Assembly: GCA_947626795.1 (NCBI GenBank)
Contig: CANQTH010000007.1
Span: forward strand, 1 to 59,287
DNA length: 59,287 nt
Source: an uncultured Lachnospiraceae bacterium
Lineage (GTDB): Bacteria > Bacillota > Clostridia > Lachnospirales > Lachnospiraceae
Direction: 5' to 3'
Notes under the pieces: generated by a model
Database searches by the model: none
What the model was told of the DNA's origin: nothing
What the model saw: the letters and a program-made list of their open reading frames with translations, nothing else
Shown here: positions 50,293 through 59,140 of the stretch, one piece after another
Layout: each line of letters begins with the position of its first letter
How positions within the stretch are numbered: the first letter of the stretch is position 1
Position numbers and translations under genes: made by a program

Positions 50293-52056
50293 TCACTCCT
50301 CGCAAAGCGCGTCCAGATGGTAGAGCATCCGCTCATAAGAGCGCGCCAGGACGGACGCGGCCTCCACATACGCGCCGGGGCGCATGGCCTCCCACTCCCT
50401 GGAATGCCAAAACTCCGCCTTTTCCCGCGCGGAACGTCTAAGGCTCTCCACCGTGGCCCCTTCTTCCATGCCAAGGCGCGTCTCCGCGGCCCTGCCGTAT
50501 TCTCCCGTGATGCGCAGCAGATCCTCTTCCTCCTCCGGCTCTAAGGAAAGCTGCCCGCCGTAATATGCCTGCAGGGCCTTTTGCTCCCGCCACGCCTGCT
50601 GGGAGGACGTCAGCTCCCCGATCTCTTCGGCGATCTGCCCGCAAATGCCGCGCAGCCTCGGGCTGGACGCCGGATCCTTCCTTACGTTCTTTAGCTCCTC
50701 CCCTAAGCGCCCAAGGGCCTGCCGCGCCTTGATCAGCGCCGCGTGGTTCCCAAAATGGCCGCGCAAAAGCTCCCGCACCGCCAGGATCCCGCATTTTCCC
50801 AGCAATTCCTGGTAAATTTTCTCCCGCTCTTTCCCTTTCTTTAGCAAAGCCGCCGTCTCCCGGACGCCGTACTGCCCGAGCAGCCCGATCGTATGGCGGC
50901 GCGCCTCTTCCATCCCGGACGTCTTAGGAATCCCCGCGCCAAGCGCGCCCGAGGCGAACCCCGACGCGTCGCAGAGCGCCTCTTCCACCGCTTCCGGCTC
51001 CTGGGCCGCAAGGATCCTCAAAAGCGCGAAATCCTCCTCGGTCAGGCGCAGGAAGCCTTCCGCCGCCTTCGCGCACACCGGGGTCACGCAAAAGGCGACG
51101 CCCTTGACCTCCTCGCGCCCCATCATCCCGCGCGCCGCCTCCATCGCCGCTTCTACCGGGCTTTCGCTGGAAAAAACGTCCCAGGCCCCGCTCACGTCCG
51201 CCTTCGTCAAGATCCCCGCCACATGGATCGGGGCCATCGCGCCCCCATCCGCGCGGAACGCCCGCAAAGCCTCCCTGTCATGCTCCGTCACCGTGCGGTC
51301 GAACGCGTAAAGAACCGCGTCCGCGTAAAGCGCGCCATGCAGCTTCCCGCGCAACCGTTCCGCTTCCGGCTCCCCGGTTCCGGGATCCGCCCCTTCCAGG
51401 CCGCCTTCGGCGTGCCGAGGCGCTCCTTCGCTCACGCGGCGTCGCGTTCCGGGATCCGCCCCTTCCAGGCCGCCTTCGGCGGGGGCGGATTCCCTTTTGG
51501 AAGATCCTTCGTTTCCTCCCGGACTTTGCGGCAACTGCGAATTTCCGGGCCAGGCGGCTGCCTCCCCGTCCCATGCGAGGATTCCCATCGCGCCGCGCGT
51601 GTCCGACGCATAGATGGAATTCAGCCCAGGCGTATCGATAAATTCCATCTGCTTTAGCAGCTCTGCCGGATAATGGAGAACGGCGTAACCCGCCCCGGCG
51701 TCTTTCGCGCCATGGCCGCCGTGCGCCGTCCATTTTTCCAGCTCGCCAAACGGGACGCTTTCTTCCCGCCCATCCGGAAAATGCACGGAAAGGGACGGGG
51801 TCTCTCCGTATCTTAGCCAGATCGGCACGCACGTCGTCTCCAGGCTTCCCGTACAAAGAATATCCGCCCCGAGCAGGGCGTTTAGCAACGTGGATTTCCC
51901 GGATTTCATGCTCCCCGCCACCGCGACGCAGAGCGGCGCGTCCAGCCGCCCTTTCAGCTCGTCTAAGCAGCGCTTTAGCCCCTCGGCCTCCGGGCAGCCC
52001 CTGCAGAGCCGCCGCGCCCGCCCGAGCAGCCCGTAAAGTTCCGATCTTAAAGACAT
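50293..52056 (-). CDS. Dynamin-like GTPase, second of a pair
   Basis: 587 aa. The GTPase has G1 GSMKSGKST (48-56), a G2 threonine near TTCVPIWLRYGE, G3 EFIDTPGLNS (about 137-146) and G4 TKAD (about 282). Between G3 and G4 lies an extra ~65-residue stretch (about 170-235) made of the dispersed repeat sequence, with AEGGLEGADPGT twice; it looks like an insertion tolerated in a loop. The C-terminal ~250 residues are helical and would form the stalk. No membrane segment is obvious. It lies 34 bases after the first dynamin gene; pairs of bacterial dynamins usually act together on membranes. Confidence 0.87.
   Translation of the reverse strand: MSLRSELYGLLGRARRLCRGCPEAEGLKRCLDELKGRLDAPLCVAVAGSMKSGKSTLLNALLGADILCTGSLETTCVPIWLRYGETPSLSVHFPDGREESVPFGELEKWTAHGGHGAKDAGAGYAVLHYPAELLKQMEFIDTPGLNSIYASDTRGAMGILAWDGEAAAWPGNSQLPQSPGGNEGSSKRESAPAEGGLEGADPGTRRRVSEGAPRHAEGGLEGADPGTGEPEAERLRGKLHGALYADAVLYAFDRTVTEHDREALRAFRADGGAMAPIHVAGILTKADVSGAWDVFSSESPVEAAMEAARGMMGREEVKGVAFCVTPVCAKAAEGFLRLTEEDFALLRILAAQEPEAVEEALCDASGFASGALGAGIPKTSGMEEARRHTIGLLGQYGVRETAALLKKGKEREKIYQELLGKCGILAVRELLRGHFGNHAALIKARQALGRLGEELKNVRKDPASSPRLRGICGQIAEEIGELTSSQQAWREQKALQAYYGGQLSLEPEEEEDLLRITGEYGRAAETRLGMEEGATVESLRRSAREKAEFWHSREWEAMRPGAYVEAASVLARSYERMLYHLDALCEE
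51390..51556. repeat. Repeat-element sequence inside the second dynamin gene
   Basis: GGGATCCGCCCCTTCCAGGC plus CGCCTTCGGCG occurs twice 69 bp apart (about 51390 and 51459), followed by GGCGGATTCCCTTTTGG and CTCCCGGACTTTGCGGCAAC, the same modules as the intergenic copy at 37308-37534. The reading frame stays open through it. Confidence 0.8.
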
Positions 52057-52090
52057 ATGCCCTCCTATCCATATATGCGTATGCGCGCCG

Positions 52091-54130
52091 TCACGCGCCC
52101 GACGCGTCCTCGCCCCCGGCCTCAGCTATCTCTTTTTCCAACGCCCCGATCAGTTCACGCGCGCCCTCCTCGGCCTCAGCCATCTCTTTTTCCAACGCCC
52201 CGATCCGCCCGATCAGTTCGCGCGCGCGTCTCTCTCCCGCTTCCAAACTCGCCTCCCGCTCCGGGTCCTGCGCCCCGGCAAGGCGGGCGTTTTCCGCAAG
52301 TTTCCCAACCTGCGCGCGCAAAGTGCTCTCCTTAGCCTCAAGCTCCCGGTCAAGCTCTTCTCTAAGCTCCTGCAAGACGGCCTCCCCGGCGCGCCTTACC
52401 GCCTCTTCCCAATCGCCGATCCGCTCCGCCGCATAAGAAAGGAGCGCGTCCTTTGCCGCAGCCGCGCCACGCGCGCCATAGCCGCCATGCGCGCCCGCAA
52501 AGCCCTTCGCTCCGCCGCGCGCGCCTCCGGCCGCAAAGCCCAAAAGCCCGCCCAAAACCGCCCCAGCGAAGCCGCCCAGGAAGCCCCAGGAAGCCTTCGC
52601 GCCGCCGAGCGCAAGACCGAAACTCCCGCCAGCCGCAAGGCTCGAAAGACCGCCAGCCGCAAGGCTGGTAAGGCTGCCCAGGAACGCCCCTGCAAAGCCG
52701 CCCAGGACAACCCCGCAAAGCCACGCCCCAACCTTCCAGCCGCCGTTCTTGAAATTGCCAGCCGCCTTCCCGGCAAGCGGCTCCGAAATCGGCGCGTCCA
52801 TGCAAAACTCCGCCGCGTCCAGCGCGCTTCCGTCAACGGAAAGCGAAACGTCCGCCTCCTCTTCCATGCGCCTGGCCGCAAGCTGCAGCTCTTCGATCAG
52901 GCGCGCCTTGATCTTCCGGACCTCGCCGCCGATCTTTTCTTCCAACTCGCCGATCAACGCCCGATACGGCCGCTTTTTTCGGATCGCCGCGCCAAGCTCC
53001 CCGCATCGCTCCCGCAGCAGCTCCTCTGCCATGTCCCGCAGCCGGGCGGACTCCCCGCCCGCCCGCGCAATGGCCTGTCCGCAGGAATCTGCAAGCCGCG
53101 CGCGCCATCGCGCGCCTTCCTCCCGCTGCTTTTCCAGCCGCCGTTCCCCGTCCTTCCATGCGCGCAGGGCTTCCGCTTCCTTCCGCTTGTCCGCGCGCCG
53201 CAAAGACGCCGTATGCTCCAGAGCCTGCCCAAGTCCTTCTCTTACGCCGGACAAAAACGGAAACAGGCAGATCCGCGCGCGGTTCCTGGCGATATTTTCC
53301 CGGATCTCCCGCTCCAATGCCCGGAAATTGCTGCTTTCGCACATCGCCTCCCGGCCGCGCTCCATGCCCTTTAACTTCAAAGAACCAGAAACCGGAACGA
53401 TCCGCGCCTCTTCTTCCGGGATCCCGAGCGCGCGGCTGATCTTTGCGCGGTTATCTTTCACAATTTCTAAATACTGCGCGTTCACATCTTTTTTCGTCAG
53501 GGGAAAAAGGATGTTCTGGCAACAGCGATACCCCGTTTTCAGCAATTCAAGCTCCGTCTCCGTCAAGCCCGCCTCGGCGTCGCTGACAAACAAGAGCAGA
53601 TCCGCCTTCGGCAAAAAGCGGCGCGCCGCTTCCGCATATCCGGCATGGTAGCTGCCCGCGCCCGGCGTGTCCACGAACGCCACGCCCTCTTCTAAGAACG
53701 CATTCGGCACGGCGGCCTCCAAAAGCACAACGTTCTTATGGTTCTCCGGATTGCCCCGCTCCGACGCGTACTCCGCGATCTGCCCGCGCGTGATCTGCTC
53801 CGCCAGACGCCCGTCCCGGCTCTCCTCGTCCTTCACCCACGCCAGGATCCGCTCTTTTTCCCCATAGCGGACGACCAGCGGCACATTCGTGCAGACGTCC
53901 GCGCCCACCGGAAAGAGCGGTTCCGTCTCCCCAAGAAGCGCGTTTAAGAGCATGGACTTGCCGCGGCGCGCCTCCCCTGCGGCGACGACCGTCAATTCCT
54001 TTTGCTGAAGGCCCTCCGCCTGCCTCCCGATGCTTTCCGCAAGGGAAGGGCATCCCAGCTCCTCCGCTAAGGAGCGCGCCTCCCCGATCAGGATCAGGGC
54101 CTCCTGCTTCCATTCAAAAAACGCCGCCAT
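52091..54130 (-). CDS. Dynamin-like GTPase with Gly/Ala-rich hydrophobic region
   Basis: 679 aa. G1 is GEARRGKSM (52-60), G2 a Thr in VCTNVPLVVRYGE, G3 AFVDTPGAGSY (about 152-162), and FPLTKKDVNA holds the G4-type TKKD. A helical stalk with many Arg/Glu follows. Residues ~470-590 are unusually rich in Gly, Ala and Leu (VGAWLCGVVLGGFAGAFLGS), a glycine-zipper-like segment that could insert in the membrane, as the paddle of bacterial dynamins does. The C-terminal ~80 residues are a coiled coil. The start overlaps the Hsp70 gene by 17 bases, so the two proteins are made together. Confidence 0.87.
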   Translation of the reverse strand: MAAFFEWKQEALILIGEARSLAEELGCPSLAESIGRQAEGLQQKELTVVAAGEARRGKSMLLNALLGETEPLFPVGADVCTNVPLVVRYGEKERILAWVKDEESRDGRLAEQITRGQIAEYASERGNPENHKNVVLLEAAVPNAFLEEGVAFVDTPGAGSYHAGYAEAARRFLPKADLLLFVSDAEAGLTETELELLKTGYRCCQNILFPLTKKDVNAQYLEIVKDNRAKISRALGIPEEEARIVPVSGSLKLKGMERGREAMCESSNFRALEREIRENIARNRARICLFPFLSGVREGLGQALEHTASLRRADKRKEAEALRAWKDGERRLEKQREEGARWRARLADSCGQAIARAGGESARLRDMAEELLRERCGELGAAIRKKRPYRALIGELEEKIGGEVRKIKARLIEELQLAARRMEEEADVSLSVDGSALDAAEFCMDAPISEPLAGKAAGNFKNGGWKVGAWLCGVVLGGFAGAFLGSLTSLAAGGLSSLAAGGSFGLALGGAKASWGFLGGFAGAVLGGLLGFAAGGARGGAKGFAGAHGGYGARGAAAAKDALLSYAAERIGDWEEAVRRAGEAVLQELREELDRELEAKESTLRAQVGKLAENARLAGAQDPEREASLEAGERRARELIGRIGALEKEMAEAEEGARELIGALEKEIAEAGGEDASGA

Positions 54131-55655
54131 CCGCCAACTCCTTTAATTTCTCTTCCGCGCTGGAAAAGCCCTGCCCCGCCGCCTTTTGGTACCATTCCTT
54201 CGCCGCCTCGCAGTCCTTCTCCACGCCGCGGCCGTACTGAAAGCAAAGTCCCAGGCTGTACTGCGCCTCCAAAAGCCCGCCTTCCGCCGCTTTTCGGTAC
54301 CATTCCACGGCCTTTTCCTCGTCCTTTGGAAGCCCGCAGCGGCCGTATTGGGAAAACAGGCCCAGATTGTACTGCGCGCCCGGATGCCCCTGCCCGGCGG
54401 CCTTTTGGTACCACCGGACAGCCTCTTTCGCATCTTCCGCGATGCCCCTGCCCCAGTAGTAGCAGTCTCCCAGGCGGAACTGCCCTTCGGCATCCCCGGA
54501 AACCGCCGCTTTCCACGATCGGTTCAGCGCGGCCTCGCTGTCGTCGATCCGCGCTTCCGCCTCCGCTTCTTCGCGTTTCCGGTACAGATGGTAATTCAGC
54601 GCGCCGCGCGCGACGGCAAGCTCCAGATCCTCCGCGTACAGCACAGGCACGCCGTCCGCAAACTGCCGCACCATCTCCTGCACGAGCGCCACCCGGCTCG
54701 TCCCGCCCACCATCAAGATGGCGGAAACATCCCCGACCTGCATCTTCGCGGAGCGCAGAACCTCCCGGCAGGCGGCGATCGAACGTCCCACCAGCCCGGC
54801 CGCCATCTGGTTGAATTTCTGCACGGAAAGGCGGTATACGACCATGTCGAACCCGATCGGGATATCCTCCTCAAATTCCTCCGCCGTGCTAAGCTGGTGC
54901 TTCGCCTTCACCGCAAGCTCCGCCAACTGGCTCTCCAGCCGCATCCAGTGGAGGCTGCTGCCCTTCGCGCTTTCCAAAAGCTCCGGCCCGATCGCGTCCA
55001 TCATATCCTGGTAGATCAGCCTGTCCAGGTCGATGCCGCCGCACCGCTCCAGCCCGTACGGCTCCGCCAGCGGCAGGAATTCCCCGTTCTTGTAATGGAT
55101 CAGCGACACGTCGAACGTCCCGCCGCCAAAATCGTATACCATGAGCTTCTGCCCGTCTTTCACAAACCCCTGCGCGCAGTAATCCATCGCAGCGGCCGTC
55201 GGCTCGTCCACCAGCCTCGCGTCCGGCAGCCCCGCCGCCTTCGCCGCCTCCAGGATCTTTTCCCGCTTCTTCCTGCCAAAAGCCGCCGGGCAGGTCAGGT
55301 AGGCAAGCTCCGCCGGGCCGCCCACCTTTTCCGCGCATTCCTTCATATGGCGGAACAGCTCCGTATACAAATCTTCCGGCAGGAATTCCTCGTTCCCCAA
55401 CAGGATCGGGACGTCCTGCCCTAAGTCGCGCTTAAATTCCATCCGGAAATTCCCGGGGCTGCGCCTGCGGCTGTTCATCGCCGCCTGCCCGACCAGCACA
55501 TTCCCGCTTTCCTCCACATAGACCGCGGAAGGAAGGGAATATTTCCCGCCGTATATGCTCGTCCCCGTCCCGACGTCCACGGGCTGCGCCTTCCCGTCCG
55601 GCCCGCTGACGCATACGCTGGAATAACTTGTCCCGATGTCGATGCTGATCATCAT
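54114..55655 (-). CDS. Hsp70-family ATPase with C-terminal Sel1 repeats
   Basis: 513 aa. The actin/Hsp70 ATPase (~1-370) has phosphate-1 SIDIGTSYSSV, the DEPTAAAMDY segment, phosphate-2 VYDFGGGTFDVSLIHY and adenosine motif ILMVGGTSRVALVQEM. The usual substrate-binding domain is absent. After a short linker, residues ~395-505 are Sel1-type helical repeats of 36 residues, each with the core AVRWYQKAAGQGHPGAQYNL, i.e. a protein-binding solenoid in its place. It is the first gene of the cluster with two dynamin-like GTPases. A role as an ATP-driven partner or assembly factor for them is inferred from the coupling. Confidence 0.92.
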   Translation of the reverse strand: MMISIDIGTSYSSVCVSGPDGKAQPVDVGTGTSIYGGKYSLPSAVYVEESGNVLVGQAAMNSRRRSPGNFRMEFKRDLGQDVPILLGNEEFLPEDLYTELFRHMKECAEKVGGPAELAYLTCPAAFGRKKREKILEAAKAAGLPDARLVDEPTAAAMDYCAQGFVKDGQKLMVYDFGGGTFDVSLIHYKNGEFLPLAEPYGLERCGGIDLDRLIYQDMMDAIGPELLESAKGSSLHWMRLESQLAELAVKAKHQLSTAEEFEEDIPIGFDMVVYRLSVQKFNQMAAGLVGRSIAACREVLRSAKMQVGDVSAILMVGGTSRVALVQEMVRQFADGVPVLYAEDLELAVARGALNYHLYRKREEAEAEARIDDSEAALNRSWKAAVSGDAEGQFRLGDCYYWGRGIAEDAKEAVRWYQKAAGQGHPGAQYNLGLFSQYGRCGLPKDEEKAVEWYRKAAEGGLLEAQYSLGLCFQYGRGVEKDCEAAKEWYQKAAGQGFSSAEEKLKELADGGVF

Positions 55656-55690
55656 CTGTGTTCCCTTCCCCCTTTCCCGCCGCGCAAGCT

Positions 55691-55872
55691 CCTTTTAGAT
55701 TCCCCTAAGCCAGGCAAGCCCCGTTTCCGGAAGCTCCCCGGGGCGCAGATCTCTTTTAGATTCCCCTAAGCCAGGCAAGCCCTTTTTCCGGAAGCTCCCC
55801 AGGGCGCAGATCTCTTTTAGATTCCCCTAAGCCAGGCAAGCCCCGTTTCCGGAAGCTCCCCGGGGCGCAGGG
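55691..55872 (-). repeat. 61-bp tandem repeat made from the 3' end of the RluA-type gene
   Basis: TTTTAGATTCCCCTAAGCCA and the rest of the unit begin at 55693, 55754 and 55815, exactly 61 bp apart. The rightmost copy is the real gene end (stop 55817-55819; ...TGLAWLRGI). The other two lie downstream of the stop, in the leader region of the Hsp70 gene, and differ by a few bases (CCGTTT or CTTTTT). Confidence 0.92.
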
Positions 55873-56875
55873 CGCAGATCTCCTTCCCGCCCGCCGACGC
55901 CAGGCGGCACGCCTCCCGGAACCTCTCATCCGGCGGCGCGCAGATCTTCCGCCCGTCCGCCAGTTCCATGCGCCAGGCATGCAGCAATTGGGAAGTCAGC
56001 CGCAGCCTCTCCCAAAAACGGCGGTTCACCTCCCGGTCGCCGTACTTGGCGTCCCCGACGATCGGATGCCCGAAATCGGCGAGCTGGACGCGTATCTGAT
56101 GGGACCGCCCTGTCGTCAGGCGCGCCTCCAACAGCGTGAACGCTTCCGCCCCCAGCTCCCCTTTTTCCCCCGCGAAAAAATGGGCGAGCGGGCGGTAGGA
56201 GGCTTTCATGTATTTGCCGCCCGGCGTTTCCGACAAAAAAACCTCCGCCCGGTTCTTCGCCCCGTCCTTGACAAGCCACCCTTCCAGGCAGACTTGCTCC
56301 CGCACAAGCCCTTTCGCCAGGCAGACATAATATTTCCCCACCGCGCGCCCCTGAAGCTGCGCCGCCATGTCCTGCAGGCCCTTGAGGCTCTTCCCCGCCA
56401 CTAAGATCCCTGACGTGTTCCGGTCCAGGCGGCTGCAGACGGAGGGGCGGAACGTCCCAAGGCTCTCGGCCGTGACCGTCCCCTGCGCCAGCAAATACCC
56501 AATGATATATTCATTCGCGGAAAGATCAGAAGGCGCGGCCTTCTGAGAAAGCATCCCCGCCGGCTTGTCGATCGCCAGGATATCCTCGTCCTCGTAAAGG
56601 ATGGTAAGCGGGATACAGGGGTATTTTTCAGAAAGCTCCTGTTCCCCGGCGGCCTTCCCGGAAAATATCCGGAACGTCTCTTCGGAAAAAAAGAGCTTTA
56701 CCTCATCCCCTAACGCCAGCTTTTCCGAGCCGTCGGCCTTCTTCCCATTCAGCGTGATGTTTTTTTTCCGCAGCATTTTGTATCGGAAGCCGTCGGACGC
56801 TTCCGGCAGCAGCTTTTTCAGATACTTGTCCAGGCGCTGCCCCGCCTCGTTTTTCCCAATCCGGAAACTCTGCAT
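55817..56875 (-). CDS. RluA-family pseudouridine synthase
   Basis: 352 aa. Residues ~10-65 are an S4 RNA-binding domain (GQRLDKYLKKLLPEASDGFR, KNITLNGKKADGSEKLALGD). The catalytic domain has LAIDKPAGMLSQ, the motif SRLDRNTSGILVAGKS with the catalytic Asp, GKYYVCLAKG, and TGRSHQIRVQLADFGHPIVG then DAKYGD. RluA/RluC/RluD enzymes isomerise uridines in 23S rRNA or tRNA; which site is not clear. The C-terminal ~20 residues (CALRPGELPETGLAWLRGI) look like read-through into repeat unit sequence rather than part of the fold. Confidence 0.93.
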   Translation of the reverse strand: MQSFRIGKNEAGQRLDKYLKKLLPEASDGFRYKMLRKKNITLNGKKADGSEKLALGDEVKLFFSEETFRIFSGKAAGEQELSEKYPCIPLTILYEDEDILAIDKPAGMLSQKAAPSDLSANEYIIGYLLAQGTVTAESLGTFRPSVCSRLDRNTSGILVAGKSLKGLQDMAAQLQGRAVGKYYVCLAKGLVREQVCLEGWLVKDGAKNRAEVFLSETPGGKYMKASYRPLAHFFAGEKGELGAEAFTLLEARLTTGRSHQIRVQLADFGHPIVGDAKYGDREVNRRFWERLRLTSQLLHAWRMELADGRKICAPPDERFREACRLASAGGKEICALRPGELPETGLAWLRGI

Positions 56876-56889
56876 GGTCTTCCCTCATC

Positions 56890-56980
56890 GTAACGGTTCA
56901 GCCTCCGGCTTTCCTGTTATGGAATCCGTCTTCCCAAATCGCCTTCGCGGGAGCGGACTCCCTCCTGGCTGAACTGTTAT
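56890..56980. repeat. Dispersed palindromic element, mid-length copy
   Basis: GTAACGGTTCAGCCTCCGGC, TTTCCTGTTATGGAATCCGT, CGCCTTCGCGGGAGCGGACT and GGCTGAACTGTTAT: outer arms plus the GGAATCC and GCGGACTCC modules. It fills the gap between the YgiQ-type and RluA-type genes. Confidence 0.85.
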
Positions 56981-56983
56981 CTC

Positions 56984-59089
56984 TCAGATTCTTCTTTTCT
57001 TCTGCGCCGCGCCCTTTCCAGACGCGCCTGATCGGCCCTGCTTGCTGGGCGCGCCTGATCGGCCTTTTTTTGCGGGCGCGCCTTTTCTGGATGCCCCCGA
57101 TCGCTCCGGATTTCCGGGCGCGCCTTTCCCGGACGCCCCCGTTCGCTCCTGTTTTCCGGGCGCGCCTTTCCCGGACGACCCCGTTCGCTCCTGTTTTCCG
57201 GGCGCGCCTTTCCCGGATGCCCCCGATCGCTTCGGATTTCCAGGCGCGCCTTTCCAGGACGACCCCGTTCGCTCCTGTTTTCCGAGCGCGTCTTTTCTGG
57301 GGCGTATCAGGCACTTCTTCCCATACCCGATCAGATCCGCGCGCCCCGCCTTGAGCAGCGCCTCTTTCACAAGCTCGTAATTTTTCGGGTCGCGGTACTG
57401 GATGAGCGCGCGCTGCATCGCCTTCTCATGCGGGCTGCGAGCCACGTAGACGGGCTGCATCGTGCGCGGGTCCAGACCCGTGTAGTACATACAGGTGGAA
57501 ATAGTGGACGGCGTAGGATAAAAATCCTGCACCTGTTCCGGCATATGCCCCAGGTCCCGCAAGTATTCCGCAAGCTCCACCGCCTCGCGCAGCGTGGAGC
57601 CGGGATGCGAGGACATCAGGTAAGGGACAAGATATTGCTTTTTGCCCAGCCTCTCGTTCATCTTCCCATATTCTTCCGCGAACCTGCGGTAAACCTCCGC
57701 CTTCGGCTTCCCCATTTTTTCCAGGACCGCGTCGGAAATATGCTCCGGCGCGACCTTGAGCTGCCCGCTGACATGATACTCACACAGCTCCTTCAAAAAC
57801 GTGCGGTCCGGATCCGCCAACAGGTAATCAAACCGGATGCCGGAACGGATGAACACCTTCTTCACCCCCGGCAGGCCGCGCAGCTTCCGCAGCAACGACA
57901 GGTAATCCCGATGGCTGGCGTCCAAGTTCCGGCAGGGCTGCGGGAACAGGCACTGCCTCCCCCGGCAGGCCCCTTCCTTCCCCTGCTTCTCGCAGGCGGG
58001 CACCCGGAAATTCGCCGTAGGGCCGCCCACGTCGTGGATATAGCCTTTGAACTCCCCGTCTTTTGTCAGGGCCTCCGCTTCCCGCAGGATGGATCCGTGG
58101 CTGCGCGACTGGACGATCCGCCCCTGATGGAACGTCAGCGCGCAAAAATTGCATCCGCCGAAGCACCCGCGGCTGCTGGCGATGCTGAACTTCACCTCGG
58201 AAATGGCCGGGACGCCGCCCGCCGCCTTATAGGACGGATGGCAGTCGCGCATATACGGAAGCTCGTAAATGTCGTCCATCTCCTCGCGGGAGAGGATCAT
58301 CGCAGGGGGATTCTGAACCACATAGACGCCGTGCGGGTACTCTTCCGCCAAACGCCTGCCGTGAAACGGGTCCGTATTGCGGTACTGGATCGCGAAACTT
58401 CTCGCATAAGCCTCCTTGTCCTCCTTTACCGTCTCAAAATCCGGAAGGAAGACCGCGTCGTAAATGTCTTCTTTTTTCCGCGTCTTATATACGGTCCCGT
58501 TGACGAATGTGATGTCCTTCACATCCAGCCCGCTGTCGAGCGCCTCCGCCAGCTCGATCACGCTGCGCTCCCCCATCCCGTACATCAGGATATCCGCCCC
58601 GCTGTCCAAAAGCAGCGAGCGTCGCACCTTATCGCTCCAATAGTCGTAATGCGCCAGCCTGCGCAGGCTCGCCTCGATGCCCCCGATCAGGATCGGCGTC
58701 TTCTTATACGTCTGTCGGATCAGATTCCCATACACGGCCGTCGCGTAATCCGGCCGCCTGCCCATGACGCCGCCCGGCGTGAAAGCGTCCTTTTCCCGCC
58801 GCCTCTTGGAAACGGCGTAATGGTTCACCATGGAATCCATGTTCCCCGCGCTTATGAGGAACGCGAGCCGCGGCTCCCCATAGATCGCGACGCTCTCCTT
58901 CTTCTTCCAATCCGGCTGGGAAATGATGCCGACGCTGTACCCGTGCGCTTCGAGCAGGCGGCTGATAATGGCATGCCCAAAGGAGGGATGGTCTACATAG
59001 CCATCCCCGATCACATAAACGAAATCAAATTGCGCGATCCCGCGCGCTTCCATGTCTTCCCTGCAGATGGGAAGGAACCCATTTCCCAT
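56984..59089 (-). CDS. YgiQ-family radical SAM protein with repetitive basic tail
   Basis: 701 aa from the ATG at 59089 (AAGGGGG seven bases before); a GTG seven codons earlier is less likely. The N-terminal domain (FLPICREDMEARGIAQFDFV, GDGYVDHPSFGHAII) and the radical SAM 4Fe-4S motif SRGCFGGCNFCALTFHQGR (CxxxCxxC) are those of the UPF0313/YgiQ family, whose reaction is unknown. The family's usual C-terminal region ends near KKCLIRPRKD. The last ~90 residues are about six 14-residue repeats (KQERTGSSGKGAPG and variants), strongly basic and probably disordered, an expansion I do not expect in the family. Confidence 0.93.
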   Translation of the reverse strand: MGNGFLPICREDMEARGIAQFDFVYVIGDGYVDHPSFGHAIISRLLEAHGYSVGIISQPDWKKKESVAIYGEPRLAFLISAGNMDSMVNHYAVSKRRREKDAFTPGGVMGRRPDYATAVYGNLIRQTYKKTPILIGGIEASLRRLAHYDYWSDKVRRSLLLDSGADILMYGMGERSVIELAEALDSGLDVKDITFVNGTVYKTRKKEDIYDAVFLPDFETVKEDKEAYARSFAIQYRNTDPFHGRRLAEEYPHGVYVVQNPPAMILSREEMDDIYELPYMRDCHPSYKAAGGVPAISEVKFSIASSRGCFGGCNFCALTFHQGRIVQSRSHGSILREAEALTKDGEFKGYIHDVGGPTANFRVPACEKQGKEGACRGRQCLFPQPCRNLDASHRDYLSLLRKLRGLPGVKKVFIRSGIRFDYLLADPDRTFLKELCEYHVSGQLKVAPEHISDAVLEKMGKPKAEVYRRFAEEYGKMNERLGKKQYLVPYLMSSHPGSTLREAVELAEYLRDLGHMPEQVQDFYPTPSTISTCMYYTGLDPRTMQPVYVARSPHEKAMQRALIQYRDPKNYELVKEALLKAGRADLIGYGKKCLIRPRKDALGKQERTGSSWKGAPGNPKRSGASGKGAPGKQERTGSSGKGAPGKQERTGASGKGAPGNPERSGASRKGAPAKKGRSGAPSKQGRSGASGKGAAQKKRRI

Positions 59090-59140
59090 GACGCCGCCCC
59101 CTTCCGGCACGCCGCGCCGTCCCGGCCAATGCCGCGCCTC

